A stretch of DNA of 27,008 nt. It comes from a virus. The stretch lies in the IMG/VR virus record IMGVR_UViG_3300017917_000847, positions 1 to 27,008 of that record, one strand, 5' to 3'. The notes under the pieces are model-generated. The model was given only the letters and a program-made list of their open reading frames with translations. It was not told the origin of the DNA and did no database searches. This document shows positions 8,615-15,003 of the stretch, piece after piece (position 1 is the stretch's first letter; each line of letters starts with the position of its first letter). A program made the translations under genes and the position numbers.

Positions 8615-9589
8615 TTATATTATCCCATCGAACCATTTTTTGGCTCTTAGTTTGATTTTTAATTCTGTTGTTTCCACAGACTGCATGATCAAATAGGCAG
8701 TCCATAAATTTCCATAGGTGCGTATAGCATCGTTACAATCTTTAACTCCGTCAGTCCATTCGGGCATACTAACTGACCAACCTAGTTCTATAGCACGTTC
8801 CACTGTGCGAAAGCCGTCATAATCTCTATCTGGTACTACAACGACCTTCTTGCCTATGCGATTGATCAGCATGGCCTGCTTGTCCATAATGTCTGCGCCC
8901 AGTATAGCAACACCACCAACTGACAGAGCATCCAATGGTCCTTCTACTACAATTACCACTGGCTTGTCATTGTTTTGTGCATCTAAGTTAAACACATAAC
9001 CGGGTGTCTGTTCGCTTAGATACTTAGGCTTGCCGTCTGTAATCTTACGACCAGTATAACCTACAATTCGCCCTTCGTAACGGAAAGGTATGATCAGTCT
9101 GTCTGGTAATTCTGGGCTCCACATCCAATCGCCCCTAATGTCAAAGCCTCGGGTTAGTATATAGTCTGCTACACCGATAACTGCTTCGGGATCAGACATT
9201 AGTGCTTGTTCAAGTGTTTGACAGTCTCTAGGTAATTCTTTATCGGGCAATGTAGGTAAACTAACTGCTTCTAGTTCTTTTTGGTCAGCTTCGACCTTTA
9301 GAGCTTCCAAACTAATCTTATTGATAGCATCGTCTGGAGCACCTAGCCATTCTAACAACTGCTTCATTTTGCGTGTTAAATGGCGCCCGGCTTGATAACT
9401 GGCTTTGAATCCACAGTTAAAGCAATGATAGCTAACACCGTCTCCATTTCGAATAATACCACCGCGCTGGCGTGTGTCAGGAGTGTTTCCATTATGTGGG
9501 CAACAAACTGCGTTGAACTTGGTCCAACCACTTGGAGTGTTCTTGCGTTTTGCCGGTAGGTACGAATAGATTGTGTCGACTATACTCAT
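8615..9589 (-). CDS. 61: DNA primase, T4 gp61-like
   Basis: This enzyme makes RNA primers for lagging-strand synthesis in complex with gp41. Near the N-terminus a zinc-binding set is visible (Cys and His in CCPHNG, then CFNC about 25 residues later). The catalytic core is a TOPRIM fold: VVIVVEGPLDALS with its Glu near residue 216, and VVVVPDRDYDG with the DxD near 254-256. I chose the ATG at 9589 over a TTG one codon earlier, which gives 324 aa. This start codon lies in the loop of a perfect 7-bp hairpin and has no clear Shine-Dalgarno, and the upstream gene stops about 10 bases earlier. The gene is followed immediately by helicase gene 41, forming a primosome pair. Confidence 0.93.
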   Translation of the reverse strand: MSIVDTIYSYLPAKRKNTPSGWTKFNAVCCPHNGNTPDTRQRGGIIRNGDGVSYHCFNCGFKASYQAGRHLTRKMKQLLEWLGAPDDAINKISLEALKVEADQKELEAVSLPTLPDKELPRDCQTLEQALMSDPEAVIGVADYILTRGFDIRGDWMWSPELPDRLIIPFRYEGRIVGYTGRKITDGKPKYLSEQTPGYVFNLDAQNNDKPVVIVVEGPLDALSVGGVAILGADIMDKQAMLINRIGKKVVVVPDRDYDGFRTVERAIELGWSVSMPEWTDGVKDCNDAIRTYGNLWTAYLIMQSVETTELKIKLRAKKWFDGII

Positions 9590-9599
9590 CAAGTATAGT
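9579..9599 (-). promoter_or_regulatory. Hairpin presenting the primase start codon in its loop
   Basis: ACTATAC (9579-9585) and GTATAGT (9593-9599) are perfect inverted arms around a 7-base loop. Read leftward the loop is TTGATGA, so it contains the ATG of gene 61. As RNA this could expose or mask the initiation codon. As DNA it would be a symmetrical operator. The stem is AT-rich and only 7 bp, so its stability is modest. Confidence 0.5.
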
Positions 9600-10646
9600 T
9601 TAACTTCTTACGATTATTTTGTCAACAGTCTTGAACGAATTAATCTTGTTTGCGGGCACATTTCTAAAATACCCAGTGCCAGTGCCAGTACCTGCCCAAG
9701 TAATACCGGTGATAGTATTGAGGCTACCTAGCGGATATGTATTGACGTTTTCAACAGTAATAACCAAATCGTTAACGCCATCGTCTCCGCCCAATTGGCT
9801 ACCTAGAATACGCAATTGGTCTCCGATTCGATAATCTTGTCCGCGAATGATAACACTGACCAATTCATATACACCATTGTTTAATATGATGTTGAATGTT
9901 GCTCCGAATCCAGGGCCGCCGCCGTCGTGAATAAAGCGAACAAAGCGATAGTCTACATTGTTATAGGTCTTTGTTGGATTGTCAACTTCCAAATCCCAAC
10001 TTTCTAATCTGACCCATTTATTACCAAATGCTGTATTTTTATCTTTTGTAACTTCTACGTGTACAATACCAATAAAATCCCCAACCAATTCAACAGTCAT
10101 GTCTCTAGTAGGAGAATCGTTAATGCCAGATCCAATTTGTAGAATTTCACTAGTGTATGCGTGTTGATCTGCTTCGTAGTTAAAACAAATTGCTTCGTCT
10201 TGATATGTTGGTACTGTATTGTAACCATCTAAAATCTGGCAAGTGGCAGCTAGTCCAAATTGACTATCACTATATAGGATAGATTCAGCTTCTGTATTAA
10301 TGTTAACTAATTTAGCAACAATGCTTAATTCTTGCGGACTAATGTCCTCTATTGCTGTAGCAGGCACAACTACTTCCATCATACCAGGCATACTCATAAT
10401 AGCGTTGCCAGTAACACTAGCTAGTTCTTTTCTAGTAGAATCAAGGAACTGTACTACAATCTGCGATCCTACTACGTTTTGTCGTTGTTGGTCAGCAGAC
10501 CTAACTTCGAACTGAAGAGTATTATCGATACCCTTGTATAATTTGATTGTACGTTGATACACTTTTCTAAACTCCGTTGTAAATCCTGCCATATCTGTCG
10601 TGACTGTGATTCTATTTGGAACTAAATAAAATTGAATTTTTTGCAT
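9600..10646 (-). CDS. Probable virion structural protein (348 aa)
   Basis: I recognise this only as a type of protein seen in marine T4-like phages, and its exact position in the particle is unknown. It is beta-rich and has no catalytic motif. Near residues 250-315 it carries a module with the pattern FN..., YRIGDQLRILGSQLGG, NDLVITV and ITGI. The same pattern occurs in the protease-fibre at 1135-5898, so a fibre, baseplate or tail role is likely. I chose the ATG at 10646 (MQKIQFYL) over an upstream GTG at 10661. A T4-type late promoter (10681-10688) lies just upstream and supports late, structural expression. It is the gene before primase and would be co-transcribed with genes 61 and 41 late in infection. 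Confidence 0.65.
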   Translation of the reverse strand: MQKIQFYLVPNRITVTTDMAGFTTEFRKVYQRTIKLYKGIDNTLQFEVRSADQQRQNVVGSQIVVQFLDSTRKELASVTGNAIMSMPGMMEVVVPATAIEDISPQELSIVAKLVNINTEAESILYSDSQFGLAATCQILDGYNTVPTYQDEAICFNYEADQHAYTSEILQIGSGINDSPTRDMTVELVGDFIGIVHVEVTKDKNTAFGNKWVRLESWDLEVDNPTKTYNNVDYRFVRFIHDGGGPGFGATFNIILNNGVYELVSVIIRGQDYRIGDQLRILGSQLGGDDGVNDLVITVENVNTYPLGSLNTITGITWAGTGTGTGYFRNVPANKINSFKTVDKIIVRS

Positions 10647-10680
10647 TGGACTAATTTTCACTTATATGAAGGTCATACAG

Positions 10681-10688
10681 TATTTATG
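10681..10688 (-). promoter_or_regulatory. T4-type late promoter (CATAAATA)
   Basis: Leftward CATAAATACTG matches the late consensus TATAAATA in seven of eight positions. The predicted +1 near 10675 leaves a leader of about 28 bases before the ATG at 10646. The element overlaps the ATG (10686-10688) of the rightward 124-aa gene, so late transcription here begins inside the neighbouring gene's start site and could interfere with it. Confidence 0.7.
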
Positions 10689-11060
10689 GTAAAGTTAACG
10701 GAAGAGATCAGAGAAAACTTCCCTTTTATTTCAGTTGTTCACTATGGTGGTGTAGAATACGTGGGGGTCGTAATCAACCAGGATCAATACGTAACTAGTA
10801 TCTATAACTATGAAGAACTACGATCTGAAGAGGAGCGCAAGCACTTTTTAGAGCTCGGCGAAGTATGGTGGTGGGAGTCAAATCGTAGCATTCCTATTAG
10901 CATTTTCTTAAAACAAGAAATGGAACAATATCGCTACACTATTATGACCATGAATACTAAGGATGTTAATGTAGTATTTGGTCCTACAATTAATTTACAC
11001 AATATGGCAATCAAGCGTGTCAAACGCAAAATGATCCAACTAGTTAAACCTAGACGTTAA
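10686..11060 (+). CDS. Conserved-looking hypothetical protein (124 aa), isolated rightward gene
   Basis: I do not recognise a function. The protein begins MVKLTEEIRENFPF. Its first half has beta-strand character with many aromatic residues, including WWW near residue 61-63, and its C-terminus is strongly basic (KRVKRKMIQLVKPRR), which suggests nucleic-acid contact. The upstream in-frame TTG at 10632 is an unlikely start because it lies inside the opposing gene. The ATG at 10686 has no well-placed Shine-Dalgarno, and its AAGG is about 13 bases away. It is the only rightward gene between 300 and 27008, divergent from the structural gene and convergent with the mini-polymerase gene, with which it shares the palindrome TTAA as overlapping stop codons. 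No rightward promoter or terminator was convincing. Confidence 0.65.
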   Translation: MVKLTEEIRENFPFISVVHYGGVEYVGVVINQDQYVTSIYNYEELRSEEERKHFLELGEVWWWESNRSIPISIFLKQEMEQYRYTIMTMNTKDVNVVFGPTINLHNMAIKRVKRKMIQLVKPRR

Positions 11061-11635
11061 CTTCCGCCTTCACTTAGGTTTTCGCAAATTAAATTCATCT
11101 GCACAACGATTGCCATAGCGTATGCAATGGCGTGTGCCTTCTTAAAGTAGTATTCGTCAGTAGTCGGTTTTGTCCACACTTCCGTCATAATCGTCGTCCA
11201 ATCCTTCCCAATCAAATGCCTCTTTGCTGGGCGGATCATAGCGAGGACCGCACCTAATTGTTCCACGGAAGTAGGGCAAGTCTTCTTCAGTACCTCCCCA
11301 TGCCCGTTCAAATGAAATAACAGATTCACAAACTCGTCTTGTAATAGTAAATCCCATAGCGGTTCTTGCTCCATTAAAAATTTAAGATGTTCTTCGTTTT
11401 TTATTTGGTTATAAACGCTGACATTTAAAAAATCAATCTTAAAATAGCCTCGGTCTTCTGCTGACTTGTAATCTATTGTTGATAGATTTGTTCTGACATC
11501 TTTAGGAATGTCTGTAACATATATACCAGTATTGTGAGGCTTCACTTCTCCATGATCGTCACGACTTGCAACTGTGTGTTCAAACAGTTTTAGTGCAAGT
11601 GTCCTGTCAGCAAAGTCAATATCAATATCAGGCAT
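11057..11635 (-). CDS. Miniature DNA polymerase III alpha (DnaE/PolC, family C)-like protein
   Basis: In 192 aa this protein carries the signature blocks of the bacterial replicase core in the right order. These are PDIDIDF at residues 2-8 (E. coli Asp401/Asp403), HNTGIYV at 34-40 (like KHAGGVV), FKIDFL at 65-70 (Asp555), FHLNGHGEVLKK with AMIRPA to about residue 137 (like FQLESRG...ALFRPGP), and FKKAHAIAYA at 164-173 (like FNKSHSAAYA). All three catalytic-aspartate equivalents are present. The PHP domain, most of the fingers, the beta-binding, HhH and OB parts are absent. The start is the ATG at 11635, which overlaps the 62-aa gene by 8 bases. A longer reading from 11707 would run through that gene. 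It ends the ten-gene leftward array. Whether it is an active polymerase, a primer-handling enzyme or a regulatory relic cannot be told. Confidence 0.75.
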   Translation of the reverse strand: MPDIDIDFADRTLALKLFEHTVASRDDHGEVKPHNTGIYVTDIPKDVRTNLSTIDYKSAEDRGYFKIDFLNVSVYNQIKNEEHLKFLMEQEPLWDLLLQDEFVNLLFHLNGHGEVLKKTCPTSVEQLGAVLAMIRPAKRHLIGKDWTTIMTEVWTKPTTDEYYFKKAHAIAYAMAIVVQMNLICENLSEGGS

Positions 11636-11816
11636 CTTTACCGTCCCATGTTGCAATCTTCTTCCATTGTAGCGGACCTTCTGTAAGATACGGCACGTAA
11701 ACTTCACCAGTCTCTTTGTCTGCTAACATCCATTTCTCTGGACATTTTGTTACTATTGTCAATACAACTGGCTCTTTTAACTCTTTAGCTTTTGTACCGT
11801 CTTTCAGTTTCCTCAT
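11628..11816 (-). CDS. Small hypothetical protein (62 aa)
   Basis: I do not recognise this protein. It is basic at the N-terminus, followed by a short beta-like core (VVLTIV, then a GEVYVPYL segment) and a C-terminal WKKI. Its size and pattern suggest a single small domain, possibly an SH3- or OB-like barrel, but that is a guess. The ATG overlaps the stop of the zinc-finger gene as ATGA, and its own stop overlaps the start of the mini-DnaE gene by 8 bases. It is therefore translationally coupled to both and may act with the DnaE-like protein. Confidence 0.65.
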   Translation of the reverse strand: MRKLKDGTKAKELKEPVVLTIVTKCPEKWMLADKETGEVYVPYLTEGPLQWKKIATWDGKDA

Positions 11817-12547
11817 AGGGCTCCTTCTTCTACTACCTGCTTGACTAAACTTAAATCAGCAGGGTATGTTCTAAAACGCTTGGCCCAAAAATCTGGATTC
11901 ATTACTTCAAAAATAATTCCTAATTGTTCGTCATTGAGCTTGCCAAGCATAGCTCGACCAGTGTCACAGTTTAATACCAGCCAAGGACTAATTTTACCGT
12001 CCTTAATATCATATACTGCTCTGTTGAGGCTTATGTATTTAAAGTAATGATTCCATTGACTTTTATTATTATCTGCCCATTCTATCATAGTGTTTATACT
12101 ACGTTGTAATGCAACTTCGGCAGGTTCCTTTTTAATTAGATCTAAGACGTAATTATAATACAGTTCTTCTCTGCACCAGTGATCTAATTTTACACCACTA
12201 GTAACAACAAAATCAATGTATCGATCTAAGTAAAGAGGGTTTACATTGCTCAAGAAACTACCAAACTTAATGAAAGCATTATAGTATTGGCTCTTGGCAA
12301 ATTCTTCATATGTTTTTGTGTTCTTTGCTTTTTGACTCAACTGAAAGAATCTAATATACGTTTGATATCCTAGTTGAACGTGCTTGTCTGTCTTGGCGAG
12401 ATTTCTACGCTTCTGTTCGCACATATGAACAGTAAGCGTACTTTCCTTAACATAAGCACTACCACAGTATTGACACACGTATGGTTTTTCAACTGCTGCC
12501 ACTGATATTTTTATCCTTTTTGTTTTTTCAAAAACATCTAAATTCAT
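11813..12547 (-). CDS. Zinc-finger protein of unknown function (244 aa)
   Basis: The N-terminal part contains a finger of the C2H2/C2HC type: Cys25-x2-Cys28, then His41-x-Cys43, within YVCQYCGSAYV and TVHMC. The remaining 200 residues are helical with many aromatic residues and no recognised enzyme motif. Proteins of this shape recur, from memory, in marine T4-like phages, always without known function. A DNA- or RNA-binding or transcription-related role is plausible from the finger alone. The gene starts with an ATGA overlap with the 155-aa gene and ends with an ATGA overlap with the 62-aa gene, in the middle of the tight leftward array. Confidence 0.75.
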   Translation of the reverse strand: MNLDVFEKTKRIKISVAAVEKPYVCQYCGSAYVKESTLTVHMCEQKRRNLAKTDKHVQLGYQTYIRFFQLSQKAKNTKTYEEFAKSQYYNAFIKFGSFLSNVNPLYLDRYIDFVVTSGVKLDHWCREELYYNYVLDLIKKEPAEVALQRSINTMIEWADNNKSQWNHYFKYISLNRAVYDIKDGKISPWLVLNCDTGRAMLGKLNDEQLGIIFEVMNPDFWAKRFRTYPADLSLVKQVVEEGAL

Positions 12548-13011
12548 AGAATCTTTTTAATTTCTTCTTCCGACATACCCATGTCTCTTGCAAGCTCTTT
12601 AGCTTCTTTTGTATCCATTAACATAGATTGCAATTCGAGCTCGTCTTCTTTCATATAGGGATATAGAGTTTCTAAAAACTTATAAACTTTGCTGTCACCG
12701 GTTTTCTTTTTGTAACCAATCCACTCATGAAAGTACAACTTCTTTTCTGCATTGCCAGTCATACAAAGCAAATACCAAAGTAGTTTAGGATGCTTGGTCA
12801 ATGAGAAGTAATGTTTATTAAAATATTCATTTGTAGTAAAAACTGCCAGCTCTTGAGCATCTCTGTCAGATGTTTTAATTGAGCTAGCATAACGGTTCAA
12901 CAAATAGAAACTGATTTGTTTTTTCTGTTCATCTGTGAAGTTATCCCACAGATCTCTGGCGCCCATATCAATGGCCGCTGTTTCATCTTTGATTGTTAGT
13001 TTATCACTCAT
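12544..13011 (-). CDS. Hypothetical protein (155 aa), possibly a small clamp-loader subunit
   Basis: This helical, soluble protein has no metal-binding or nucleotide-binding motif. The general look (a DMGARDLWDNFTDEQK region, an SFYLLNRYAS stretch, then HPKLLWYLL) reminds me of short proteins in marine T4-like phages labelled as the small clamp-loader subunit (gp62-like) or a late-transcription accessory protein. I cannot separate those options from the sequence, so the function is left open. The ATG overlaps the upstream 83-aa gene by 8 bases, and the stop overlaps the zinc-finger gene as ATGA. Neighbouring replication genes make a replication-accessory role reasonable. Confidence 0.6.
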   Translation of the reverse strand: MSDKLTIKDETAAIDMGARDLWDNFTDEQKKQISFYLLNRYASSIKTSDRDAQELAVFTTNEYFNKHYFSLTKHPKLLWYLLCMTGNAEKKLYFHEWIGYKKKTGDSKVYKFLETLYPYMKEDELELQSMLMDTKEAKELARDMGMSEEEIKKIL

Positions 13012-13255
13012 TGTCGTCTTTTATTGTGTTATATATTAGTATAGCACGATCCAAAACTTTTTGCAAGGCGGGGTTGCTCTTTCCAGCATAGACAATGTCT
13101 TGCCAAAGTTGAGTTTCGATTAAGTCGTATTGTTGTGGCCGGTTTGGCATGTGATATCCTACTAGTGTTCGTTCATCGTTGCCAACTTCTCGAGCATAAA
13201 TTCGATTGTCGGCACGTTCATATACATAGGTTGCGCCTGGTTTAAGTAGTCCCAT
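13004..13255 (-). CDS. Small conserved-looking hypothetical protein (83 aa)
   Basis: I do not recognise a function. The protein begins MGLLKPGATYVYERADN, has a short beta-like N-terminal half and a helical C-terminal half rich in charged residues. I chose the ATG at 13255 over a longer reading from 13336, because the extra 27 residues are hydrophobic and lie entirely inside the upstream oxygenase gene. A GGAA Shine-Dalgarno lies 4 bases upstream. The start overlaps the oxygenase-like gene by 14 bases and the stop overlaps the next gene by 8 bases, so it belongs to the coupled array. Confidence 0.65.
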   Translation of the reverse strand: MGLLKPGATYVYERADNRIYAREVGNDERTLVGYHMPNRPQQYDLIETQLWQDIVYAGKSNPALQKVLDRAILIYNTIKDDNE

Positions 13256-13847
13256 TTGATTCCAGTATAGTTGTATTAAAGGCAATAGATATTCTAGATT
13301 GATTGTGCAAATTAGACCCAACTGAATGGGGAACATATCCGGGCCACATTATCAATGTACCCTCTGTAGGTATTATACCAAGGGCTTCATTTGTGAACTG
13401 ATTTCTTTCTTTTACTATGCCCAGACCTTCCCACAGTTGATTCATTCCGGGATTTATTAAGTTTAATTGACCACTACCTTCTGGCACTTGTAGATAAAAT
13501 ATTCCAGAGATAACGCCTGCGTGTATGTGTTGAAAATTAATACAAGCAGATGAATCGTTAACATTGATCCATGCTGCCGAAATCCCAATATTACTATCTA
13601 GCCCGATAGAATTAGCTGCCAATCTAGATCTGTTTAGAATGAAATCAAATAACGGATTAAATGATTCAATGCTGTGTATTGTAGGCTGACTTTGCCAGCC
13701 GTAAAGATTTGACCTACTAACTCCTTCGGGGTCTTTAGCTCGACAGTTCTTTACTTCCTCAATGAATTTAGATTGATAAACTTGAAAGTTTGGCATATCT
13801 TCATTCCATACAGGAATAGTAAACAACGGAACTGGTGCAAGTTTCAT
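13242..13847 (-). CDS. Putative 2-oxoglutarate/Fe(II)-dependent oxygenase
   Basis: The protein (201 aa) has the pattern of the phage-rich 2OG-Fe(II) oxygenase family with a jelly-roll fold. The likely metal ligands are His107 and His109 in FQHIHAG and a distal His174 in YVPHSVG. Arg185 in RISIAFN would hold 2-oxoglutarate, and SGIFYLQVPEGSGQL is the characteristic strand between. The usual HxD is HxH here, as in relatives of this type. The substrate is unknown, and such enzymes hydroxylate proteins, nucleic-acid bases or small molecules. The start overlaps the upstream gene as ATGA. A second member of the family lies two genes upstream (14366-14995), and the two differ strongly in sequence, so this is not a recent duplication. 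Confidence 0.72.
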   Translation of the reverse strand: MKLAPVPLFTIPVWNEDMPNFQVYQSKFIEEVKNCRAKDPEGVSRSNLYGWQSQPTIHSIESFNPLFDFILNRSRLAANSIGLDSNIGISAAWINVNDSSACINFQHIHAGVISGIFYLQVPEGSGQLNLINPGMNQLWEGLGIVKERNQFTNEALGIIPTEGTLIMWPGYVPHSVGSNLHNQSRISIAFNTTILESNGTT

Positions 13848-14350
13848 AATAACTTATAATGATCAATCATTTCGCTTTGTCTACTAATATCTTTAGTAAA
13901 GAAAGCACACATTGGTTTTTCACCGTCCCACAAAGGAACTGATAAAAGCTGATTGTTTTTCATTTTAGGGAAGTACCACTTAACATCATTGTAGACATTA
14001 ACAATTTCAATGTTTGCATATCCGTGTCTAAATGCGCTTAATGGGTTGAATAGAAAAGCTTCAAATCCTCTATCATTTAAACTAGTTAAGGGCAATACTT
14101 CTACTTCACTTCCGCACTGACTGTCGCCAACAGCAATAGACCAATCGATAGGCATAGTTACTTCATACCCGCCGATATTTAAAACCATCGCCGGACTATT
14201 AAAACTCTCCAAGAAAATTAACGGAATAAAAAAGAAGTCCGGATTATTAGGATCGCTGTTATCTAGTACGCTAAAACGTATATCGTCTTCTAGCTCATCT
14301 GGCATTTTAGATAAATCAAATGTCTTGTCGTCTAGTGTTAGTATCATCAT
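13844..14350 (-). CDS. Hypothetical protein between two oxygenase-like genes (168 aa)
   Basis: I do not recognise this protein. It is acidic overall, with a beta-rich core (residues about 38-75), a central IDWSIAVGDSQCGSEVEVLPL segment (residues 68-88) and an aromatic-rich C-terminal part. There is no signal peptide, membrane segment or cofactor motif. It begins with ATGATG preceded by AAGGAAAAAT, and its stop overlaps the oxygenase gene downstream as ATGA. Because it lies exactly between two 2OG-oxygenase-like genes and is coupled to one, it could be their substrate, partner or chaperone. That is only inference from order. Confidence 0.65.
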   Translation of the reverse strand: MMILTLDDKTFDLSKMPDELEDDIRFSVLDNSDPNNPDFFFIPLIFLESFNSPAMVLNIGGYEVTMPIDWSIAVGDSQCGSEVEVLPLTSLNDRGFEAFLFNPLSAFRHGYANIEIVNVYNDVKWYFPKMKNNQLLSVPLWDGEKPMCAFFTKDISRQSEMIDHYKLL

Positions 14351-14365
14351 TATTATTATTTTTCC

Positions 14366-14995
14366 TTATTGTTGTTCTTTTGGAACTAGTATGGTATCAA
14401 AGGCCATAACAGTTCTAGTGCCGGTACCTTTCCACGGGTAAACAGTATGTGGTAAATGACTTGGGAATAAAATTACAGTTCCGTCTTTAGGAGTGTATTT
14501 CCAAGTGTCGTTCATTATAAATTTACTAACATCTTTAGTGTGAGGCAGTCTAAATAAAATTTGACTGTCGCTAGGTTGACTACCAGGTGCTAACTCTGGT
14601 GTTCTAATATAAATGTTGCCGCTGAGATGTCCGCCTGGATGACTGTGCATTTCTTGATAGTCACCGGCTTCTTGTCTAATAGTCCATATGCTTGTAACTA
14701 CTGGCTTGCAAAGTTTCATTTCTTCAGCACCGCTTTGTGCTGATATCAGTTCTAAGTATCCTTGGCAAATGCTTTCAATCCAATTAGTTAACCAGCTAAC
14801 GTCTAGTCCTAATTGATTAGGATACACTTGTATTTGCTGTCCTCCTCTAATGCTTAGTAGTGGATTATTAGAATCATTTAGATCGGATCGAGAATGCAGA
14901 GCTTCTGTTAGATTAAAGATTTGACTAAACTGTACTGCTGGAACATCGTCAATGGCAAACACCATAGGCTGAAAGTAGGCTACTCTTAATGTCAT
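14366..14995 (-). CDS. Putative 2-oxoglutarate/Fe(II)-dependent oxygenase
   Basis: This 209-aa member of the same broad oxygenase family has its likely ligands at His117 and His119 in MHSHPGGHLSGN and His183 in HLPHTVYPW, with Arg194 in TRTVMAFD for 2-oxoglutarate. The GTVILFPS strand before the distal His is typical. I chose the ATG at 14995 (MTLRVAYF), which has AGGAAAAAT directly upstream, over an ATG at 15016 that would overlap the uvsW gene. It lies 8 bases after uvsW. Such genes are common in marine T4-like phages, but their substrates are mostly unknown. A role in modifying DNA, host protein or virion protein cannot be chosen here. Confidence 0.75.
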   Translation of the reverse strand: MTLRVAYFQPMVFAIDDVPAVQFSQIFNLTEALHSRSDLNDSNNPLLSIRGGQQIQVYPNQLGLDVSWLTNWIESICQGYLELISAQSGAEEMKLCKPVVTSIWTIRQEAGDYQEMHSHPGGHLSGNIYIRTPELAPGSQPSDSQILFRLPHTKDVSKFIMNDTWKYTPKDGTVILFPSHLPHTVYPWKGTGTRTVMAFDTILVPKEQQ

Positions 14996-15003
14996 ATTTT
15001 TCC

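Noticed and set aside
10632-10685. TTG-initiated N-terminal extension of the rightward 124-aa gene
   Set aside because: It lies inside the opposing structural gene, has no Shine-Dalgarno and adds an atypical segment. The ATG at 10686 is more natural.
11636-11707. N-terminal extension of the mini-DnaE protein
   Set aside because: It runs through the 62-aa gene in another frame. The ATG at 11635 places PDIDIDF at the very start, but the 8-base overlap matches the style of this operon.
13256-13336. N-terminal extension of the 83-aa protein
   Set aside because: The added residues are an out-of-frame reading of the end of the oxygenase gene and do not resemble the rest of the protein.
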